From Methylomonas rhizoryzae (GTDB taxonomy: Bacteria > Pseudomonadota > Gammaproteobacteria > Methylococcales > Methylomonadaceae), in NCBI RefSeq assembly GCF_008632455.1, contig NZ_CP043929.1:1860001-1924000 (forward strand): 64,000 nucleotides of DNA, in the 5' to 3' direction. The position numbers and the translations under genes were made by a program. This document shows, piece after piece, positions 9,071 through 17,010 of this stretch. A model generated the notes under the pieces. That model made no database searches, was not told the origin of the DNA, and saw nothing but the letters and a program-made list of their open reading frames with translations. Numbering within the stretch: position 1 is the first letter of the stretch; every line of letters starts with the position of its first letter.

Positions 9071-10396
9071 CTAGCGGCGTAGCGGCAAACTGACGGTTGC
9101 CAGGAATCCGCCTAATGTCTTACTGCGCCCGAACGCCAACTGACCATGATAGCCTTCGACGATGTCCGCCACGATGCCCAAGCCGAGTCCGTGTCCCTGC
9201 ATGGCCTCGTCCAAGCGTTGGCCGCGCTGAGTCAGATGGCTCAAGTCTTCGCGCTCGCAACCGGGGCCGTCGTCGGCGACTCGAATCACCAGCCCGTCCT
9301 GTAGGCTGAGCTCGACGTCGACCTGTTTGCTCGCCCATTTGCAGGCGTTGTCCAGCAGATTGCCCAGAATTTCCATCATGTCTTCCCGGTCGAAATGTAC
9401 CTGGTGATTCGGCGCGGTCACTTGAATATCCAGCGGTTTGCCGGCGTAAATGGCGCGCAAGGTCTTTTTTAGCGCAATCATTTCCCGGCGAGGATTGAAC
9501 GCAGTTGCGGCTGGTTGATCGCCGGCGATGCGGGCGCGTTTCAGTTCGCGTTCGATATAACGATGGATAATTTCGGTTTGGGTGTTGAGCTGCACGCGCA
9601 GTTCGGGATGGGCATCCAACAAGGAGGCTTCGCTGGCTCTGAGTAACAGGGTGATGGGCGATTTCAGCGCGTGTGCCAGATTGCCTAGCGCTGTGCGGGA
9701 TTGTTGCAGGCGCCGAACGATGAGTTCCAGCAAGTGGTTGATCTCTGCGACCAGCGGCACGATTTCCTCCGGCACGTCCGAATCGATTTTTTGCCGGGTA
9801 CCGCCGGCGACCTGTTCCAGTTCGCGGCCCACCGCGAGCAAAGGTTGTAACGAGCGGCGGATGTCCCGGCGCAATATGCCGATCGCACTGAATAGAATCA
9901 GCATGGTAAGACCGAAATAGGCCAGCCGAATCGAGGTAATGTCATGGTCTACTGCCGACAAATCTTCGGCGACGCTGATGTTGATTCTGTGGCCGAACCT
10001 GACGGCCCCTAGAGTCAATACCAGCAGGGGGCTGCCGCGCGGACCGGTCAGATGATAGCGCTTGGATTGATCCGGTCCGACCGGTTCGACCGCCAGTGGG
10101 AAATCCAGCAAGGAAGGGGACGGATAGGCGTGAGCATCCACTTTCACCAGGTAGTAGTGGCCGGACAAGCGCCGGTTATACACCGAACTGATATGGAAGC
10201 TGTCGAAGCTTACCCGGTCGTCGTCGCTATAGGTCAACGTTTCCAACAAGGAATAGCCGTCGTCGGCCAGGCGATTGGCCATTTGTTTCTCGGCGGCGCT
10301 GCGTATGACCCAGTCGGCGGCAAACCAATGCAGCACGAAGATCGCGCACAGTACCGCCATTAGGCCGCGGCCCAGGCGTTTTTGTAACGACATCAT
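9071..10396 (-). CDS. Sensor histidine kinase, PhoQ-like
   Basis: 441 residues. Membrane helices at about 12-32 and 155-175 enclose a periplasmic sensor domain of about 120 residues. A HAMP-like linker follows. The H-box is AHALKSP with the phospho-accepting His at 242, the N-box is GNLLDNACK near 344-352, and the G-boxes are ADDGPG (about 374-379) and GHGLGLGI (about 401-408). The layout fits the PhoQ family, whose members sense divalent cations or other envelope signals. The ATG overlaps the stop of the response regulator gene by 2 bp, so the pair is translationally coupled. The signal is unknown; a TonB receptor follows and a metal-related operon precedes the pair. Confidence 0.9.
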   Translation of the reverse strand: MMSLQKRLGRGLMAVLCAIFVLHWFAADWVIRSAAEKQMANRLADDGYSLLETLTYSDDDRVSFDSFHISSVYNRRLSGHYYLVKVDAHAYPSPSLLDFPLAVEPVGPDQSKRYHLTGPRGSPLLVLTLGAVRFGHRINISVAEDLSAVDHDITSIRLAYFGLTMLILFSAIGILRRDIRRSLQPLLAVGRELEQVAGGTRQKIDSDVPEEIVPLVAEINHLLELIVRRLQQSRTALGNLAHALKSPITLLLRASEASLLDAHPELRVQLNTQTEIIHRYIERELKRARIAGDQPAATAFNPRREMIALKKTLRAIYAGKPLDIQVTAPNHQVHFDREDMMEILGNLLDNACKWASKQVDVELSLQDGLVIRVADDGPGCEREDLSHLTQRGQRLDEAMQGHGLGLGIVADIVEGYHGQLAFGRSKTLGGFLATVSLPLRR

Positions 10397-11058
10397 GCTT
10401 TGAATCCGAACAAATAACCTTGACCGCGGCGGGTTTGGATCAATTCGCTGCCGACAATCTTGCGTAAACGTTTGACGTACACTTCCAGAACGTTGCTGTC
10501 AGGTTCGGCCGATTCGCTGTAGATATGCTCGCTCAACTGAGCTTTGCTCAATACCTTGCCGGCGTTCAACATGAAATAGCGCAACAGGCGAAATTCGATT
10601 GCGGTCAAGGCGTGGGCGGTATTGCCCGCTACTACGGCGGTTTGTTCGTCTTCGTCCAGCTCCACGCCCAGGACTTTCAGCTTGGCTTGGTTCAGATTGT
10701 TGACCCGTTTCAAAATCGCCTGTAACCGGGCCAGCAATTCTTGCGGGTGAAACGGCTTGCAAACATAGTCGTCGGCACCGGCTTTAAACCCGTCCACTTT
10801 CTCGAACCAGGCGTCGCGCGCGGTTATTACGATCACCGGAACGCGGTTGTCGGTCTGACGCCATTGTCTTAACACCTCGAGTCCGCTCAGCTTCGGCAGA
10901 CCCACATCCAAGATCACCGCGTCGTAGGGTTCTGTGGCGCCCAAAAACTCGCCTAACTCGCCGTCGGTAGCGGTTTCCACCACATAGCCGGCATTGGCTA
11001 AGTCCGCTTGCAGCGAACGGGACAACTCGGCATCGTCTTCTATCAGTAATAAACGCAT
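10393..11058 (-). CDS. Response regulator, OmpR/PhoP family
   Basis: Starting at MRLLLIEDDAEL gives 221 residues, the normal family length; an upstream in-frame extension is not receiver-like. The receiver domain has the acidic pair D8/D9, the phosphorylated Asp at 51 (ILDVGLPKLSG) and the conserved Lys in VCKPF. The C-terminal half is a winged helix (LTAIEFRLLRYFMLNAGKVL, VYVKRLRKIVG, TRRGQGYLF) that binds promoter DNA. It is the first gene of a two-gene unit with the histidine kinase. Regulated targets are not known; the TonB receptor and the operon at 11222-16718 are candidates by proximity only. Confidence 0.93.
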   Translation of the reverse strand: MRLLLIEDDAELSRSLQADLANAGYVVETATDGELGEFLGATEPYDAVILDVGLPKLSGLEVLRQWRQTDNRVPVIVITARDAWFEKVDGFKAGADDYVCKPFHPQELLARLQAILKRVNNLNQAKLKVLGVELDEDEQTAVVAGNTAHALTAIEFRLLRYFMLNAGKVLSKAQLSEHIYSESAEPDSNVLEVYVKRLRKIVGSELIQTRRGQGYLFGFKA

Positions 11059-11171
11059 TGAGATTTGAGTTGAAGCTGCGCAATAGCAAGCCTGAGTGAG
11101 GGGAGGTATGAAACAATTCGGTAGTGACAGGCCCAAAACTAGCGAATTATCTGCAAATGCAATGGGCAGTC

Positions 11172-11211
11172 GGACAAAAGTACAGCCTTAGCGAAAACGC
11201 TGCAGCTGTAC
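11172..11211 (-). terminator. Probable terminator of the HupE/CopC operon
   Basis: Read on the minus strand, GTACAGC pairs with GCTGTAC around an inner AGCG-TTTT-CGCT hairpin and is followed by TTTTG. It begins about 10 bases past the stop of the gene ending at 11222, the last gene of the minus-strand operon. The T tract is short, so termination may be partial. Confidence 0.55.
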
Positions 11212-11221
11212 GGTTTGAAGC

Positions 11222-11590
11222 TTACATAAATTTTTTCAGGTTTTGAAAGCCTTCTTTAGCGGCTTTCAATTCTTGTTCGGCCGTGGAAAAGTCCGATTTT
11301 TTGGCGGCGTTTCGCGCGTTTTTCAATTTGGCCATAACCTTATCGCGTTCGAATTCAAATTTATAATTGGCATTCAAATCCCCGGCGTTTTCGTTGGCGG
11401 CTTTGATGAGTTCCGCTAACTCTTGCGCATTCGCGGCCGGAATTGCGTTTAAAGCGGCTTGTATCTTAGCGTCCACCTCCTGAAGTACTTGGGGAACCGG
11501 TTTTTTGATTTCTTTAGCGAAGGTAGGCGTAGATAAGCTCAGCAACGCGAATAACAGGCCAAGTAAAATATAAAAATTTTTTAATTTCAT
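11222..11590 (-). CDS. Small secreted helical protein, function unknown
   Basis: 122 residues with a clear signal peptide (about 1-25, ending PTFA). The mature part is charged, Ala/Lys/Glu-rich and predicted to be almost entirely alpha-helical, with repeating AALNA/ANENA/LKNARNAAKK patterns like a small helical bundle. It has no Cys and no His cluster, so direct metal binding is not indicated. It is the last gene of the minus-strand HupE/CopC operon but is separated from the upstream gene by an AT-rich gap of 144 bp, which may carry its own promoter. No family is recognised with confidence. Confidence 0.7.
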   Translation of the reverse strand: MKLKNFYILLGLLFALLSLSTPTFAKEIKKPVPQVLQEVDAKIQAALNAIPAANAQELAELIKAANENAGDLNANYKFEFERDKVMAKLKNARNAAKKSDFSTAEQELKAAKEGFQNLKKFM

Positions 11591-11734
11591 AAAACGTGTT
11601 TGTTAATTTGTAATTTATATGTTTATGTTGGATTGTTTAATTTAAAAAAATAAAAATTATTAAAATACCCCCGGGCTATTGAATTAATTGAAGCTTGGTG
11701 TTTTCTGACAGCTAATTATGTTTTAGCGCCAATT

Positions 11735-12280
11735 TCAGTTGGTGCATTGATATTGGTAAATAAAATGTTTGACAAGTGCGGCACCGGCAATGCCCAGCGC
11801 TAGTAACGCTAAGGTCGTCGAGGCAAAGCCTGCGGTAAACGAGATACTGTCTTCATCCAGCCAAATATCGTAAGCATGGGTGTAACCGTGCAATACGGCA
11901 AAAACTACGATTACCAGGCCGGACAGCAAACGTGGTATATAGGGCGCGAAAATTAAGCCGGCCGCAATCGTAATGGCAAGGAAAACCATGAGATGCTCGG
12001 CATGCGGAATTTCTATGGCGGCTAAAGTTAAGCCGGTACCGGCTAACATCGACAATATAAACGCCGAACAGGCTATTTTAATTTTCCCGGTATGTTGCGA
12101 AATTAAAAAACCGACCGCCAACATGGCAATAACATGGTCCAAGCTGGTTAACGGATGAATCAAACCGTTTATGATGCCGAAAGAATCGCTAAACCCATGC
12201 CCCGGATGGGCGACTGCGGAATAAGACTGAAATATTAAGGTCAGGGCGAATATCAACAATGTTTTTATGTTGTTTACCAT
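11735..12280 (-). CDS. HupE/UreJ-family membrane metal permease
   Basis: 181 residues with an N-terminal signal-like helix, the post-cleavage motif AHPGHG, and about six hydrophobic helices. Family motifs are visible: HPLTSLDHVIAMLAVG near the start and HGYTHAYD in a later helix, whose His and Asp residues bind the metal in HupE/UreJ transporters. Characterised members carry nickel or cobalt across a membrane; copper-linked members are suspected in methanotrophs, so the metal is left open. A good ribosome-binding site (GGAG) precedes the ATG. It shares an operon with a second HupE-like gene at 15312-16718. Confidence 0.85.
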   Translation of the reverse strand: MVNNIKTLLIFALTLIFQSYSAVAHPGHGFSDSFGIINGLIHPLTSLDHVIAMLAVGFLISQHTGKIKIACSAFILSMLAGTGLTLAAIEIPHAEHLMVFLAITIAAGLIFAPYIPRLLSGLVIVVFAVLHGYTHAYDIWLDEDSISFTAGFASTTLALLALGIAGAALVKHFIYQYQCTN

Positions 12281-12321
12281 GGTTTTCTCCTACTAATGCA
12301 ATTGATTGGAAAGGTGTTTGA

Positions 12322-12750
12322 TCACATCGAATGCAATTTGTAATCGACGCGAGGGTAGCCCTTTTTGTCTTTGGGGTCCAAGGCGTCGGACGCTTGCTCG
12401 CCGCGCTGCGCAAGCTGGTTTGAAAGCATTTGTTCCCAATTGTCGAAGTTGGCCAGCTCTGTCATGCCGGCCGCCTTGTTTTTCGCGAAAATCGCTTTTC
12501 CCAGTTCTATAATGCCGGCGGCATTTTGTTGATCGATCGATTTTAAAAATTCGGCGTCGTCCTTGATATGATTGCGAATTGTCCAATAGGCAATTTCAAA
12601 TTCGACGCGTTGATTTTCGGGTAAACGTTCTTTAATGAAGGCTACCGATTTAATCGCCGTTTTCAGACTGTGCGCATTGACTTGGCTGGCGTTTGTGCAA
12701 GCGTTGGCAAACAGGCAGGTTGATAAAATGAATATACTCAAGCGTTTCAT
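12322..12750 (-). CDS. Small lipoprotein of unknown function
   Basis: Starting at MKRLSIF gives 142 residues. The N-terminus is a lipoprotein signal with a lipobox-like LFANAC, so Cys is the likely lipidated residue. The remainder is soluble and mostly helical, with no recognisable catalytic motif. It lies between a HupE-like permease and a mono-heme lipoprotein, with short spacers, in one operon. The overall form (short lipoprotein, helical, next to cytochrome-like and CopC-like genes) suggests a periplasmic accessory role; this is inferred from context only. Confidence 0.7.
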   Translation of the reverse strand: MKRLSIFILSTCLFANACTNASQVNAHSLKTAIKSVAFIKERLPENQRVEFEIAYWTIRNHIKDDAEFLKSIDQQNAAGIIELGKAIFAKNKAAGMTELANFDNWEQMLSNQLAQRGEQASDALDPKDKKGYPRVDYKLHSM

Positions 12751-12782
12751 AATTATTTTAGTTAACCATTGCAACACAATCT

Positions 12783-13256
12783 TTAAAATTGCTGATTGGA
12801 AAATGGATTGAAATTAGGCCGGATAACCCTATTGAATCCGAAATCGGTGGCTTGGTGGCAAGCGTTGCAAGCCGCGGTTAAATTGTCGTAACCGGCGGAG
12901 AAGGCCTGCGAGTTTTTATTTTTGACGGCTTGCTCCAACTCTTTGATAGGCCGGTCCATATACTCCGGGATTAACTCGGTCAAGGGACGCTTAATTTCCT
13001 TGTGCGTGGGGTGATATTTGACCGCATCTTCAAAACCTTCGAGTAACTCGTCTACTTCATAAGCCGCCAGTTCCCAATTTTGCGCTTGCCCGGCCAACCC
13101 AAGCTTGGCGTGGCGGGTGGCACTTATGGCCATGATTTCGCCCAATCCCGGAGTAAAGTTGTCCGTAACACCGGCTTGATGAGTATTGGCGGTACAGGCG
13201 GGTAATAAAATCAATACTAGTGACCAACGAAGGACTTTAATCGAGTGTTGCTGCAT
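12783..13256 (-). CDS. Mono-heme c-type cytochrome-like lipoprotein
   Basis: 157 residues with a lipoprotein signal (lipobox LLPAC near residues 17-21). A single heme-c motif, CNACH, lies near residue 135, preceded by helical sequence and followed by a short tail (DFGFNRVIRPNFNPFSNQQF). This is the topology of cytochrome c' and related helical-bundle cytochromes, where the heme motif is close to the C-terminus. The expected role is electron transfer or gas/metal binding in the periplasm. An AAAGGAGC ribosome-binding site precedes the ATG. It is encoded in the operon with the CopC-like and HupE-like proteins. Confidence 0.8.
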   Translation of the reverse strand: MQQHSIKVLRWSLVLILLPACTANTHQAGVTDNFTPGLGEIMAISATRHAKLGLAGQAQNWELAAYEVDELLEGFEDAVKYHPTHKEIKRPLTELIPEYMDRPIKELEQAVKNKNSQAFSAGYDNLTAACNACHQATDFGFNRVIRPNFNPFSNQQF

Positions 13257-13283
13257 AAATGCTCCTTTATTAATAAGGCTAAT

Positions 13284-13904
13284 TCAATGTTGGCCGTTGT
13301 CGGATGCCGGTTTTAATAAACGCGGTAACCCATAAGCCAATACGGCAATCAAAATGCCTAAACTGACAAAGATAATCGTCAAACCTTTTTCGCCGCCGGA
13401 TTGTTCGGTTACTAAGGCCACCGTCAACGGAATATGTAAAGCAGTGGATTGCAAAGGCAGACGCAAATCGGTGTCGTCCACGCTCAGCACCGCTTGATAG
13501 TTGCCGGCGGTTTTCAGATTGGCGGTTACCGACAACACGCCTTGTTTAAATACCGCCATGGGGACATTGGCGATAGTGGTGCCGTCTTCGCCGAGGATTT
13601 TTAACCCCACCGGTTTTTTGCGCACGTCCAAGTCCAACAAATCGATAGAGATTTGGGTATTGCCGGTCGTCGGTATATCGGTGCATTCGGCTTCAGGTAG
13701 GGATTTGCCATCTTGAGCTTGATCGGGGGCGAGCTGATAAGCGGCAAAATTGACCACGTAGTAGTCGTTGCTGTACATGCAGCCGTACAAATCGTAACTA
13801 CCGCCGACGCCTTTGCGGTTGCCGCCCAAAGGTACGGAGGCCTGCGACTGTGCGATTATCAGCAGGGTCAAACAAGCGGCTGACAGGGTGCGTAACGACA
13901 TCAT
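13284..13904 (-). CDS. Secreted protein with C-terminal membrane anchor, unknown function
   Basis: 206 residues. A signal peptide (about 1-22) is followed by an extracytoplasmic beta-rich domain with two Cys (YGCMYSND and EAECTDIP) that could form a disulfide, then a single membrane helix (about 172-192) and a short cytosolic tail. The fold cannot be named by eye. The start codon overlaps the stop of the CopC-like gene (ATGA), so translation is coupled to it; this favours a common role in periplasmic metal handling. Confidence 0.75.
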   Translation of the reverse strand: MMSLRTLSAACLTLLIIAQSQASVPLGGNRKGVGGSYDLYGCMYSNDYYVVNFAAYQLAPDQAQDGKSLPEAECTDIPTTGNTQISIDLLDLDVRKKPVGLKILGEDGTTIANVPMAVFKQGVLSVTANLKTAGNYQAVLSVDDTDLRLPLQSTALHIPLTVALVTEQSGGEKGLTIIFVSLGILIAVLAYGLPRLLKPASDNGQH

Positions 13905-14293
13905 GGTTTTACCTCGGCTAATGCGGCTTTATCGACGACGGAAAATTTGGTTATGCCGCTAACGACCAGGCCATCTTCGGTAATGACCCGATAACGGACG
14001 GCGTACCCGCCCGGTGCCAGTGGCGTTGTGGTCGCCGTCAGGCGGTGTCGTTCGCCCAGGACCAAGCGGCTATCGCGCTTATCCACCCGGTTGCCTTGGC
14101 TATCGACCACCACCACGGAGGGGGAGCGTTCGCCGACGTTACCGCTAAACCACAATTTGACGGTGCCGTCGAAATCGGCGATTTCGCTGTTATGCTTGGG
14201 GTAGGATTTAATCAGTACGCCTTCCGCGTGGCTGGATAATCCGGTTAATGACAGAAATAGCCCTGCAAAGCAGGTAGTAACGGTTTTTTTCAT
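13901..14293 (-). CDS. CopC-like periplasmic protein with altered copper site
   Basis: 130 residues from the ATG at 14293. After a signal peptide the mature part is a single CopC/YobA-type beta sandwich (SYPKHNSEI, TVKLWFSGNV, VVVVDSQGNRV, LAPGGYAVRYRVITEDG, SGITKFSV). Canonical CopC binds Cu(II) with the N-terminal His of the mature chain plus a His and Asp in the SxDGHPVSG segment. Here that segment reads TEDGLVVSG: the Asp remains but the His is Leu. Copper binding may be weak or use other ligands. It is located inside the HupE/cytochrome operon and overlaps the next gene by 3 bp. Confidence 0.85.
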   Translation of the reverse strand: MKKTVTTCFAGLFLSLTGLSSHAEGVLIKSYPKHNSEIADFDGTVKLWFSGNVGERSPSVVVVDSQGNRVDKRDSRLVLGERHRLTATTTPLAPGGYAVRYRVITEDGLVVSGITKFSVVDKAALAEVKP

Positions 14294-14301
14294 GGTTCCA
14301 C

Positions 14302-14706
14302 TTAATAAATGCCGAGTAAATCGGCGATAAAGAGGACGATGGGATCGGAAATTGGGTGAAAGAATCCCAGCGTTATCGCGAGCAAGCCGACGACGAATAG
14401 TCGCGTCCAAACTTTTAGCGATAGATCTTGCCGGCGCCACAAGCAATGGAAAATCAACCAGCTGACCAGCCATACGGCTATAGCCAAGGTTTCCTTGCCG
14501 GTATAAGAGCCTATGCTGCCGTCGGGGCCGCTGCCGGTGGAGCCCGGTATCCAGTGACCGTAAGAGTGAATGATTTTGTCCAGTTCCTTGGTCAGCCTGG
14601 AAATATGGTGGCTGACCATCAGCGTGAAAAAGGCTAATAGCAGCGCCAAAGTGGCGGCGACCAGCGGACCGGAATAGATTTTCGGATTTTCGGTGTCGTG
14701 TTGCAT
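14302..14706 (-). CDS. Small three-helix membrane protein
   Basis: 134 residues from the ATG at 14706 (a TTG seven codons upstream would overlap the preceding gene). Hydrophobic helices lie near residues 15-38, 70-90 and 100-125, with a Gly/Ser-rich loop (GSTGSGPDGSIG) after the first. No catalytic or metal motif is obvious apart from scattered His (VSHHIS, FHCLW). Spacing is 8 bp to the CopC-like gene and 13 bp from the upstream membrane gene, so it is a member of the same operon. Function unknown. Confidence 0.65.
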   Translation of the reverse strand: MQHDTENPKIYSGPLVAATLALLLAFFTLMVSHHISRLTKELDKIIHSYGHWIPGSTGSGPDGSIGSYTGKETLAIAVWLVSWLIFHCLWRRQDLSLKVWTRLFVVGLLAITLGFFHPISDPIVLFIADLLGIY

Positions 14707-14719
14707 GTCGATTGTGGTT

Positions 14720-15298
14720 TCAAACAAAACGTAATTTGGCCAAAACTAGGCCCGCTACAAAACCCAGCATTAAAAAACTCCAGGAAATGAGCAGGGTAAT
14801 GCCGAGAAAGCGGGCGATGTCTCGGCGGTATTGCATGGATTTTCCGTAATAGAACAATGCAAAGCAGGCGGCCACCATCAGGGGAAACGGAAACAAGGAG
14901 GCAAATTCCTTGAACTCCATCAATACGTTGTGAAAGGAGGGCACGTGAGCGAGTATCCAGTCGCGTGGCCCTTCCTGGCCGCGATAACGCATATAAATCC
15001 AGTTGCCGCTGACGGCCCCGGCTAGATTTAAAACGGTGGCCGTCATGACCCACAGACGCAACGATTCGAAACGGACCTGCATGCCTTTTATCAGCGGAAT
15101 CGCCCGATGCGTCAGGTAAGTGCCGACGATGACCGCGAGTATCGCGCTAACGCCGTGGATGCCGGCTTTGAGGTTATAAGCGGTCGGATAGAAAAAATTC
15201 GCGGCCGGCAATAACAGCAATAAACTCAGCGCAATCGCTATTTGAGTGCGAATGACCGCTTTGCCGAAGTGATCGTGTCGGTATTCTCCGGTAGGCAT
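14720..15298 (-). CDS. Polytopic membrane protein in the HupE/CopC operon
   Basis: 192 residues with about five membrane helices (about 15-33, 42-62, 80-100, 133-152, 162-187). His residues occur in the first loop and helices (HDH, HGVS, THRA), as in cytochrome b-like or metal-carrying membrane proteins, but no complete family motif is present. The ribosome-binding site AGGAGAG lies just upstream and overlaps the end of the HupE-like gene, 13 bp away. A role in transport or electron transfer for the operon is possible; unproven. Confidence 0.7.
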   Translation of the reverse strand: MPTGEYRHDHFGKAVIRTQIAIALSLLLLLPAANFFYPTAYNLKAGIHGVSAILAVIVGTYLTHRAIPLIKGMQVRFESLRLWVMTATVLNLAGAVSGNWIYMRYRGQEGPRDWILAHVPSFHNVLMEFKEFASLFPFPLMVAACFALFYYGKSMQYRRDIARFLGITLLISWSFLMLGFVAGLVLAKLRFV

Positions 15299-15311
15299 AA
15301 AACTCTCCTGC

Positions 15312-16718
15312 TTAGTCGATTTTAAAAATTGCGAGTGATCGAGTTCCTTGACGCCGGCGGCTTATATCGGTGCTTGCAACCGAATCGCTGGGTCTGGACG
15401 GATGGATGGCCGGTAGGCGGAACTCGCCACCGGCAAAATTTAAAGAGTTTCGAGCCGGAAAGTCCGCGGGCGCAATCAACCGGTGGCGAGAAAAAGCGCG
15501 ATGTGCGGCAAGGGAGTTGAAACCAGGCTTATGAAAACCGCCGATACCGTAAAAGTATGGGGCGGGATAAGGCGAATCGGGGTGGGATAAGGCGGCGATA
15601 GCAAAAAGCGCTATGACTTTTTCGGCTTGGCCGGCGACAATCGGGGAGGTACAAACAACGGGTTGAAGCGGTACGGCAGTGTCGGCAATGGGCGGCGAGG
15701 TGAGGCCGACTCCACTACTCGATAAGCCGATGCCCGGCGTGAAATTAATCTCCGGAAAGTAATACTTGAAGCGATAAGCCTGCAGTTCGCATGCGTGCTC
15801 GGATTGCCTGCCCGCTTCCTTCCGGATTGCGGCCGCGGCTGGTTGGCTGCCCAGGCTGCGGTAAAAGCCGGCCCGGGAGCGTTCCGGCACACCTTGCGTC
15901 TTGCTAACGGCGTCCGGCGCCCCGCTCGACGCAAGACCGTCGTCAAGCGCTTGAGGCGTTAACGCGAGATTTTCCGCGTTCGGAGCGATGGCTTTAAGCC
16001 GCTGCGATGCGCCGTGGTCATCCGTGCGAGCGCTCAAGTCGTTGAGATAATGCGGAACAGGGCCGTTAATGCCGAAAGAATAGGCAAGCGCTTGGTCGCC
16101 GCTATCGGCTGGCAGGTGTTTAGCCAGGACCGGATTCGAAAATAATGCGGTCATCAACAAGGTGACCGAGAACACTACCAGCTTTGCTACCAATATGCCG
16201 GTGCCGTGCAACAACAAGGTGGCGAGCATGAAACCCAGCGTGTAGGACATCAGACTGGCGGATGCGGAAATTTCCTGGCCGTGGGCGAAACCGTGAAAAA
16301 AAGCGAAAAACGCCACAATCGCCAGGTTGACGTGGGTGCTGAAGCGGACCCGCCGGCAAATCAGCAGGCCGAACACGGCGCAGGACAGCAAAATGATGCC
16401 TTCCGCACTCGGCAAAGAGAGGCCGGCAGCCCCGGCTAAGCCGCCCAAACTCATCACGCCGACAAAAGCGGCGGGTAACATCCAGATAGCCCGGCCGCGT
16501 AATTGCGCGGCCCACACGCCGACCGCCAACATCGTCACCAAGTGGTCCCAGCCGGTTAAAGGGTGTTCGAAGCCATGGTGCCAGCCCAGCGCGTCGAACC
16601 CCACGCTTTGCAAAAACACAAAGCCGGCCGCGCAGAGAGCGGGCAAGCCGATAGACAGGACTAGCCAAACTATTCTTAATGTTGAAGCGCCCAAGGGTTG
16701 CGCGGCTTTGGCTTGCAT
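15312..16718 (-). CDS. HupE/UreJ-family permease with long C-terminal extension
   Basis: 468 residues from the ATG at 16718; a TTG further upstream is also possible. Residues about 15-210 form a normal HupE/UreJ permease: EHPLTGWDHLVTMLAVGVWAA, then AFFHGFAHGQE, then YTLGFMLATLLLHG. These motifs bind Ni, Co or related metal ions. The remaining 250 residues are low in hydrophobicity, Ala/Ser/Pro-rich and unlike the family, which normally ends near residue 200-220. The tail may be a recent fusion with formerly non-coding DNA, or the ORF may be extended by a lost stop. An 11-bp inverted repeat lies inside it. It is the first gene of the operon. Confidence 0.75.
   Translation of the reverse strand: MQAKAAQPLGASTLRIVWLVLSIGLPALCAAGFVFLQSVGFDALGWHHGFEHPLTGWDHLVTMLAVGVWAAQLRGRAIWMLPAAFVGVMSLGGLAGAAGLSLPSAEGIILLSCAVFGLLICRRVRFSTHVNLAIVAFFAFFHGFAHGQEISASASLMSYTLGFMLATLLLHGTGILVAKLVVFSVTLLMTALFSNPVLAKHLPADSGDQALAYSFGINGPVPHYLNDLSARTDDHGASQRLKAIAPNAENLALTPQALDDGLASSGAPDAVSKTQGVPERSRAGFYRSLGSQPAAAAIRKEAGRQSEHACELQAYRFKYYFPEINFTPGIGLSSSGVGLTSPPIADTAVPLQPVVCTSPIVAGQAEKVIALFAIAALSHPDSPYPAPYFYGIGGFHKPGFNSLAAHRAFSRHRLIAPADFPARNSLNFAGGEFRLPAIHPSRPSDSVASTDISRRRQGTRSLAIFKID
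15423..15490. repeat. 11-bp inverted repeat within the HupE tail
   Basis: CTCGCCACCGG (15423-15433) and CCGGTGGCGAG (15480-15490) are perfect inverted copies separated by 46 bp. They lie in the atypical 3' part of the HupE-like gene, about 135 bp before its stop. They could form an RNA stem that affects expression of the following genes, or could be left over from a repeat element. Confidence 0.5.
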
Positions 16719-17010
16719 TTGGCTTAGATGTGAATCGAGTAAAAATCGCGGCAAATCATACTGTAAAAATTCCGGGTACGGGAAGCGGTTTTATTAACCG
16801 TCGTTTGCCATGGCCGCGGTGCTCATGCCGCCGGCTTTCTATCTACCCGTGCGGACTCGGCTATAGTGGGCACAATGGCGTGGGGCTTCACCTGCGAATC
16901 GCAGCGGCGCGGCTACCCCTCAGCATGTATGCCGGGTTTTGCCAAGCCCTGCCGAATCGGTTAAGTGACTATCGACATCGGCGGGTTGCCTCTTTCAATT
17001 TGACGAAAAA

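Noticed and set aside
16755..17010. Cobalamin or other metal riboswitch before the HupE operon
   Set aside because: I looked for the conserved boxes and did not find them on either strand.
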